NCBI GenBank assembly: GCA_025997795.1
Contig: BNVB01000066.1
Span: 1 to 11,229, forward strand
DNA from: Spirochaetia bacterium
GTDB taxonomy: Bacteria > Spirochaetota > Spirochaetia > Treponematales > Breznakiellaceae
DNA length: 11,229 bases
Direction: 5' to 3'
A program made the translations under genes and the position numbers. Of the stretch, positions 7,023 through 11,229 are shown in pieces; within the stretch, counting starts at the first letter, position 1, and each line of letters opens with the position of its first letter. Below the pieces are notes generated by a model that was not told the DNA's origin, made no database searches, and saw only the letters and a program-made list of their open reading frames with translations.

Positions 7023-7306
7023 TTTGTTTTCCTCCTGTTTTCCTTGAGAACGCCTGTTTCAGGGTCAAATATTCCATGGTAACCGGCAAAGTTGACATAC
7101 TGCGGAAGGGACAGCCCCAAGCTATCAAACATCGCGTCAGTCCGTTTCCGGTGTAAAGCTTCTTTCTCCTCAAAGGACATCCCCGCCGTTTCGTCCTGCT
7201 GCTTGAGTCGGATGGCGTGGATTGTTCGTATTTCCTCCGGGCCGCGCATAAGCCCCAGGTCTCCGGTTATCCGGGGATCGTTGAGATAGTCCTGTATCGT
7301 TTTCAT
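6983..7306 (-). CDS. Hypothetical 107-aa protein (right copy)
   Basis: Identical mirror of the ORF at 3924-4247: small, charged, no recognised family. It overlaps the start of the downstream propeller/TPR copy by 40 bases. Confidence 0.58.
   Translation of the reverse strand: MKTIQDYLNDPRITGDLGLMRGPEEIRTIHAIRLKQQDETAGMSFEEKEALHRKRTDAMFDSLGLSLPQYVNFAGYHGIFDPETGVLKENRRKTKWNDPFTSARKHG
7031..7036 (-). promoter_or_regulatory. Ribosome binding site of propeller/TPR gene (right copy)
   Basis: AGGAGG on the minus strand, eight bases from the ATG at 7022. Mirror of 4194-4199. Confidence 0.73.
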
Positions 7307-7383
7307 AATTCCAATACTTCCGCTGGTTTGTATATACCTTTAATCCCTGCGATTTGTCATTTTCAATTGCTGTGATTCCTCGT

Positions 7384-7406
7384 AAGTCCTTATCCTATAA
7401 GGACTT
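7384..7406 (-). terminator. Hairpin just after tRNA-Arg (right copy)
   Basis: Mirror of 3824-3846, with a 10-bp perfect stem and 3-base loop. No T-run follows it in the direction of tRNA transcription. Confidence 0.5.
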
Positions 7407-7411
7407 CTTGA

Positions 7412-7484
7412 TGATCCAGGGCCGAATCGGACGGCCGACCTGCTGCTTAGGAGGCAGCCGCTCTATCCACTGAGCTACTGGACC
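7412..7484 (-). tRNA. tRNA-Arg (anticodon CCT), right copy
   Basis: Identical mirror of 3746-3818, with the same cloverleaf, anticodon CCT and no encoded CCA. It is transcribed away from purL at 7591. It should not be counted as a second tRNA gene unless the duplication is confirmed. Confidence 0.95.
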
Positions 7485-7522
7485 ATGGAATTAAAATCTC
7501 ACTATCCTTCGATTCCAATCTT

Positions 7523-7552
7523 AGCGTAACCTTTTCCGCCTGCTATTGTCAA
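7523..7552 (-). promoter_or_regulatory. Candidate tRNA-Arg promoter (right copy)
   Basis: Mirror of 3678-3707: TTGACA at 7552-7547 and TACGCT at 7528-7523 on the minus strand. The -10 box is weak. Confidence 0.35.
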
Positions 7553-7575
7553 TGTCGGCGCTTTTCAGAGATAAT
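7546..7575 (+). promoter_or_regulatory. Candidate sigma-70-type purL promoter (right copy)
   Basis: TTGTCA at 7546-7551 and GATAAT at 7570-7575, 18 bases apart. Transcription would begin about at the AGGAGG, leaving a leader of roughly ten bases. No purine riboswitch or PurR-like site could fit in such a leader, and none is seen in the 106-base intergenic region. Confidence 0.45.
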
Positions 7576-7580
7576 AAGGC

Positions 7581-7586
7581 AGGAGG
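7581..7586 (+). promoter_or_regulatory. purL ribosome binding site (right copy)
   Basis: AGGAGG, four bases before the ATG at 7591. It supports this start. Confidence 0.8.
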
Positions 7587-7590
7587 GGTC

Positions 7591-10500
7591 ATGGCAGAAC
7601 CGGTTATCCGTGGATCCAATGTACGACGGATCTTTGTAGAAAAGAAGCCGGGGTTTGACATAGAAGCCCGCCGCCTTAAAGCCGATATTACTGCGTTTCT
7701 GGTTTCCTCTTTAGAGGATAACCGGGGTTCCGGCTTTAGCGGAAACCGGGGTTCCCAGTATCACGGGCTGACCCAGCTTGTGGATCTGCGCATCCTTAAC
7801 CGTTACGATATAAGCGCGGACTTTGGCGGCGATCAATTTGAAAAAGCCCTGCGGCTTGTTTTTTCTGAACCCCAATGCGATCAAGTTTACTACAACACCC
7901 TGCCGGAAACGGCAAACGGGAATGACTGTCTTTCGGTCTTTGGTGTTGAATATTTGCCCGGCCAGTATGATCAGCGTGCCGATTCTGCAGAACAGTGCGT
8001 GGAACTGGTTACCGGTATAAAACCCGTAATTCGCTGTGCAAAATTTTTTGTTTTGCAAGCAAAAGAACCCTTGGACAAAACGGCCCTTAATGTGGTTAAA
8101 AACTATTTGGTAAACCCCGTCGATTCCCGGCTGGTTAACGAAGACAAGGCTGAACAGGAACTAAGCGCGGCCGCCGCCGGGGTATCCAACGGCGAAACAG
8201 AACAGCGGGTACTGGACACCTACTGGTCCGATCACTGCCGCCATACAACCTTTACCACCATTCTGGAATCCATTGATATCAAAGGCACCAGCGCCGGATC
8301 GGTCGCCGATTCGGCGGCAAATTTTGCGGCCGATGCGGCGACCGATCCGGCGCCAGCGCTGCGTAATGCCCTGGCGCTGTACGAAGCGGCACGCCGGGAA
8401 GTCTACGGCAGCAAAACCAGCGAACGGCCCCGTACGCTTATGGACATGGCCACCATCGGCGCCAGGGTGTTAAAGAAACGGGGTCTGCTTGCAGACCTGG
8501 ATGAATCGCCGGAGATCAATGCCTGTACCATCAAGGTTACTGCTCTTTTCGATTTGGCCGAAGGTCAGAGACACTGTACCATTGAAGAACCCTGGCTGCT
8601 CCTTTTTAAAAACGAAACCCACAACCATCCAACGGAAATTGAACCTTTCGGCGGAGCAGCCACCTGTCTTGGCGGAGCAATACGCGATCCCCTTTCCGGC
8701 CGCGCCTATGTTTACCAAGCCATGCGGGTTTCCGGCGGCGGCGATCCCCGGCAAAGCCTGGCGGAAACCTTACCGGGTAAACTTCCCCAGATTAAGATTG
8801 CCCGGGAAGCGGCTGCGGGTTATTCATCCTACGGCAACCAGATAGGATTGGCCACCGGCATGGTGGCCGAATTCTACCATCCCGGTTACACCGCCAAACG
8901 CCTTGAACTTGGCGCTGTTATTGGCGCTGTTCCGGCGGCCCAGGTACACCGGGCCGAACCCGCCCCCGGCGACCTGGTGCTTCTTATTGGCGGCAAAACC
9001 GGCCGCGACGGCATCGGCGGCGCTACCGGTTCCAGCAAAGCCCATTCGGGTGAATCGGTCGAAACTGCCGGAGCGGAAGTACAAAAAGGCAACGCCGTGG
9101 AAGAGCGCAAACTCCAGCGGCTGTTCCGTAATCCCGGCTTTACCACCCTTATTAAACGCTGCAACGATTTTGGCGCGGGCGGCGTCTCCGTTGCCGTGGG
9201 CGAATTAGCCGCCGGCCTCGACATCAACCTTGACGCTGTGCCAAAAAAGTACGCCGGCCTTAACGGAACAGAACTTGCCATTTCCGAATCCCAGGAACGT
9301 ATGGCCGTAGTCTGCGATCCGGAACACGCCGAAACCCTTATCAGCCTGGCCGCCGCAGAAAACCTTGATGCTGCAGTCATTGCCGCTGTTACCGCCGCAC
9401 CGCGCCTACGGATGACCTGGCAGGGTAAAACAATTGTTGACCTGGACCGTGCGCTCCTTGATTCCGGCGGTCCAGCCAAATCAACACGGGTAACGATTGT
9501 TCTTCCGGAAACCGCGGGGACTGGAATGGATGCCGCGGGTTTTGGAATGGATGCCGAAAACGAACAGCCGGGTATTTTTGAACCGGACCCTGTGTTGTTA
9601 CTTGATAAACTAAAAGATGAACTTGGTTCCCTCCGCAGCGGGTCCCGCCGGGGCCTGCAGGAACGTTTTGACGGATCCATCGGCGCATCATCGGTACTGT
9701 TCCCCTGGGGTGGAAAAGAACAGGCCACCCCCGAATGTGGTATGGCTGCGCTGCTCCCCGTACCGCCCGGTAACGGCAGATTCCTTACCAGCCTTACCGC
9801 CAGTATTATGAGTTTTGGTTTTAATCCAACGCTGACCCAGAAAAATCCCTACGAAGGATCCAAGGCTGCGGTAAAAGAAGCGCTGGCAAAATTTGCCTGT
9901 CTTGGCGGCGACCCCTGGAAAGCCCGGCTGTCCATGCAGGAATATTTTGAACGAATGGAAAATCCTGAATCCTGGGGCCGCCCCGCCGCCGCCCTTCTTG
10001 GCGCACTGGAAGCACAACTTGCCCTGGGCGTTCCCGCCATCGGCGGCAAAGATTCCATGTCCGGCACCTACAGTGATCCCGCCAACGGCATAGAGTTGAC
10101 GGTTCCATCAACGGTGGTAGTTTTTGCCGCCGGAACCGCCAATGCCGCATCGGTCCGTTCCGGGACATTGAGTGGCAAACCGGGTAATCCCGTCATTTTG
10201 TTGTGTGCAGATTCTTCGGCGACGGATTCTTCCGGCGAATGGGAGACTTTCAAAGCAATCATGAATGGATTGGCAGCCCTTACCAAACAGGGTCTGGTCA
10301 AAGCCGCCTATCCCGTTGGATCCGGCGGTACAACGGCGGCGCTCTTTCTTATGGCTGCCGGTAATATGACCGGTGTCGAAATCTGCGCCGGGAATCTTGG
10401 CCTTGTGAACGAAAAAAACTATGCCGGCGCAGTGCTGATTGAACTTGACGGAGCGGCATTAAAAAAATCGCCCTGGAGCAGCAATGGCGAAGAAGATCTA

Positions 10501-11229
10501 ACGGCGGTATTCAAAGACATACCTTGTATGTGGAGGGAAACAGCGCGGACCATTGCCAAACCTGTGTTCCGTATTGTAACATCAGACGGCAAAAAGTCCG
10601 GCGCTAAAGCACCGCGTTTTGCGGAGTGTTCTTTAACGGAACTGCGGCAGATTTACGAAGCGCCGCTGGCCAAGGTGTATCCGCAGACAATGACGGAAAA
10701 TCCTCAGGCAGAAGCAAGAAACCCACAGCCAATGGCGAAGCACACTGCGCTGACTGCGCCAGCCAGTGTGCCGCAAAAAACATCTGTACTTCGTCATTCA
10801 CCAACAACATTCGCCAAACCGCTGGTGGTGCTTCCGGTATTTCCCGGAACCAACTGCGAATGGGACATGGAACGGGCATTCCGTAAAGCGGGGGCAAAAA
10901 CCCGGCTGGTGGTTTTTAGAAACCGCAGCGCCGCCGACATCCGCGCTTCCATTGACGAACTGGCGGCGGCTGTTGCGGAAGCCCAAATCATCGCCCTTTC
11001 CGGCGGTTTTAGCGCCGGGGACGAACCCGACGGTTCAGGGAAATTTATTGCCAATGTGTTCCGCGCTCCGGCGGCAGCCGAAGCGGTGAACACGCTGCTC
11101 GGCAAAGACGGTCTTATGCTGGGAATTTGCAACGGATTCCAGGCGCTTATCAAACTTGGCCTTGTACCCTATGGCCGTTATACCGAAACGACGGAACATT
11201 CCCCCACCCTCAGTTTTAACCGCATCGGC
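7591..11229 (+). CDS. Phosphoribosylformylglycinamidine synthase, single-chain PurL (3' end outside window)
   Basis: An open frame of 1213 codons runs to the window edge. The enzyme makes FGAM from FGAR, glutamine and ATP in purine synthesis. In order: a PurS-like N-terminus (about 1-170); a linker; the first AIRS-like half with YWSDHCRHT (211-219, H215 as likely catalytic His), NETHNHPTEIEPFGG (341-355), YSSYGNQIGLATG (411-423), GGKTGRDGIGGATGSS (467-482) and CNDFGAGGVS (524-533); the second half with WGGKEQATPE, QKNPYEG and GGKDSMSG (818-825); then a class I glutaminase with FPGTNCEWD (1084-1092) and the nucleophile in GICNGFQ (C1180). The His/Glu of the glutaminase triad lie beyond the edge; perhaps 40-90 residues are missing. 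The motif wording resembles the clade II long PurL of Clostridia and treponemes. Linkers carry unusual in-frame repeats (see separate entries). Divergent from tRNA-Arg. Confidence 0.95.
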   Translation, partial: MAEPVIRGSNVRRIFVEKKPGFDIEARRLKADITAFLVSSLEDNRGSGFSGNRGSQYHGLTQLVDLRILNRYDISADFGGDQFEKALRLVFSEPQCDQVYYNTLPETANGNDCLSVFGVEYLPGQYDQRADSAEQCVELVTGIKPVIRCAKFFVLQAKEPLDKTALNVVKNYLVNPVDSRLVNEDKAEQELSAAAAGVSNGETEQRVLDTYWSDHCRHTTFTTILESIDIKGTSAGSVADSAANFAADAATDPAPALRNALALYEAARREVYGSKTSERPRTLMDMATIGARVLKKRGLLADLDESPEINACTIKVTALFDLAEGQRHCTIEEPWLLLFKNETHNHPTEIEPFGGAATCLGGAIRDPLSGRAYVYQAMRVSGGGDPRQSLAETLPGKLPQIKIAREAAAGYSSYGNQIGLATGMVAEFYHPGYTAKRLELGAVIGAVPAAQVHRAEPAPGDLVLLIGGKTGRDGIGGATGSSKAHSGESVETAGAEVQKGNAVEERKLQRLFRNPGFTTLIKRCNDFGAGGVSVAVGELAAGLDINLDAVPKKYAGLNGTELAISESQERMAVVCDPEHAETLISLAAAENLDAAVIAAVTAAPRLRMTWQGKTIVDLDRALLDSGGPAKSTRVTIVLPETAGTGMDAAGFGMDAENEQPGIFEPDPVLLLDKLKDELGSLRSGSRRGLQERFDGSIGASSVLFPWGGKEQATPECGMAALLPVPPGNGRFLTSLTASIMSFGFNPTLTQKNPYEGSKAAVKEALAKFACLGGDPWKARLSMQEYFERMENPESWGRPAAALLGALEAQLALGVPAIGGKDSMSGTYSDPANGIELTVPSTVVVFAAGTANAASVRSGTLSGKPGNPVILLCADSSATDSSGEWETFKAIMNGLAALTKQGLVKAAYPVGSGGTTAALFLMAAGNMTGVEICAGNLGLVNEKNYAGAVLIELDGAALKKSPWSSNGEEDLTAVFKDIPCMWRETARTIAKPVFRIVTSDGKKSGAKAPRFAECSLTELRQIYEAPLAKVYPQTMTENPQAEARNPQPMAKHTALTAPASVPQKTSVLRHSPTTFAKPLVVLPVFPGTNCEWDMERAFRKAGAKTRLVVFRNRSAADIRASIDELAAAVAEAQIIALSGGFSAGDEPDGSGKFIANVFRAPAAAEAVNTLLGKDGLMLGICNGFQALIKLGLVPYGRYTETTEHSPTLSFNRIG
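7720..7755 (+). repeat. Paired 12-bp direct repeat in purL N-terminus
   Basis: AACCGGGGTTCC occurs at 7720-7731 and 7744-7755, 24 bases (8 codons) apart. It encodes NRGS twice (residues 44-47 and 52-55) in a Gly/Ser-rich stretch of the PurS-like domain, probably a surface loop expanded by slippage. Confidence 0.8.
8291..8353 (+). repeat. 63-bp palindromic insert inside purL
   Basis: The arms 8291-8308 (GCGCCGGATCGGTCGCCG) and 8336-8353 are perfect reverse complements. The 27-base middle is itself largely self-complementary around AAATTTT. It encodes residues about 234-254, a low-complexity Ala/Ser/Asp run between the YWSDHCRHT motif and the helix leading to TLMDMATI, where I know of no conserved residues. 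It resembles in kind the palindromic elements found in frame inside Rickettsia genes, but I claim no sequence relationship. Confidence 0.85.
9512..9553 (+). repeat. Tandem 21-bp repeat in purL
   Basis: Two adjacent 21-base units (9512-9532 and 9533-9553) differ at three positions, all in the middle of the unit; the shared 13-mer GGAATGGATGCCG is exact. They encode AGTGMDA and AGFGMDA between the two AIRS-like halves. This is an in-frame duplication in an interdomain linker. Confidence 0.85.
10740..10771 (+). repeat. Hairpin in purL linker before the glutaminase domain
   Basis: GCACACTG (10740-10747) pairs with CAGTGTGC (10764-10771). After a one-base bulge, GCTG pairs with CAGC, leaving loop ACTGCGC. 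It codes for part of the low-complexity Pro/Ala/Thr/Gln linker (about residues 1035-1075) between the synthase and glutaminase domains. Confidence 0.7.

Larger units (their letters stand above)
5757..11229 (-). repeat. Right arm of giant inverted repeat
   Basis: Reverse complement of 1-5473. The arm begins inside codon 422 of the propeller/TPR gene and ends at the window edge inside purL, exactly opposite base 1. Confidence 0.97.

Noticed and set aside
1..11229. Transposon or insertion sequence with long inverted ends
   Set aside because: No transposase or integrase frame is present in the arms or centre, and the arms are cut by the window edges inside a housekeeping gene rather than by element ends.

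Overview
The window is one very large inverted duplication. Bases 1-5473 and 5757-11229 are reverse complements of each other (position i pairs with 11230-i). I found no mismatch at any place I compared, and every reading frame has an identical mirror copy. They flank a 283-base unpaired centre (5474-5756), so only about 5756 bases are unique. Both window ends cut the same codon of the same gene. Zero divergence plus symmetric ends points to a fold-back product (template-switch chimera from whole-genome amplification, or an assembler walking a loop and returning) rather than an old genomic duplication. A very recent asymmetric tandem inverted duplication remains possible.

Read as one arm, the order is: a long purL gene truncated by the window edge, a divergently oriented tRNA-Arg(CCT) about 100 bases from its start, a small hypothetical ORF (107 aa), an overlapping gene for a 463-aa beta-propeller-like plus TPR protein, and the first part of a second TPR gene that is cut by the fold-back junction. 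In the left arm purL lies on the minus strand at 1-3639 and the rest on the plus strand at 3746-5756; the right arm mirrors this.

The purL product is the single-chain form (PurS-like, two AIRS/PurM-like halves and a class I glutaminase in one chain) of the clade II type that I associate with Clostridia and Treponema-like spirochaetes. With a fairly GC-rich sequence and AGGAGG-type ribosome binding sites, a spirochaete such as a gut treponeme, or a clostridium, is the best guess; this is inference from family knowledge. purL serves de novo purine synthesis. The tRNA and purL appear to share one divergent control region with back-to-back -35 boxes. The three protein genes beyond the tRNA have no recognised function and look like accessory genes next to a tRNA. 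The propeller/TPR gene and the partial TPR gene share a module, which suggests a small family of TPR proteins with exchangeable N-termini.

The most interesting biological signals are the palindromic and tandem-repeat insertions placed in frame in purL linkers, the tandem TPR genes, and the overlapping divergent promoters. The giant palindrome is the most striking structure, but it is probably technical. The minus-strand copy of the TPR gene is a chimera and its 446-aa product should not enter protein databases as real.
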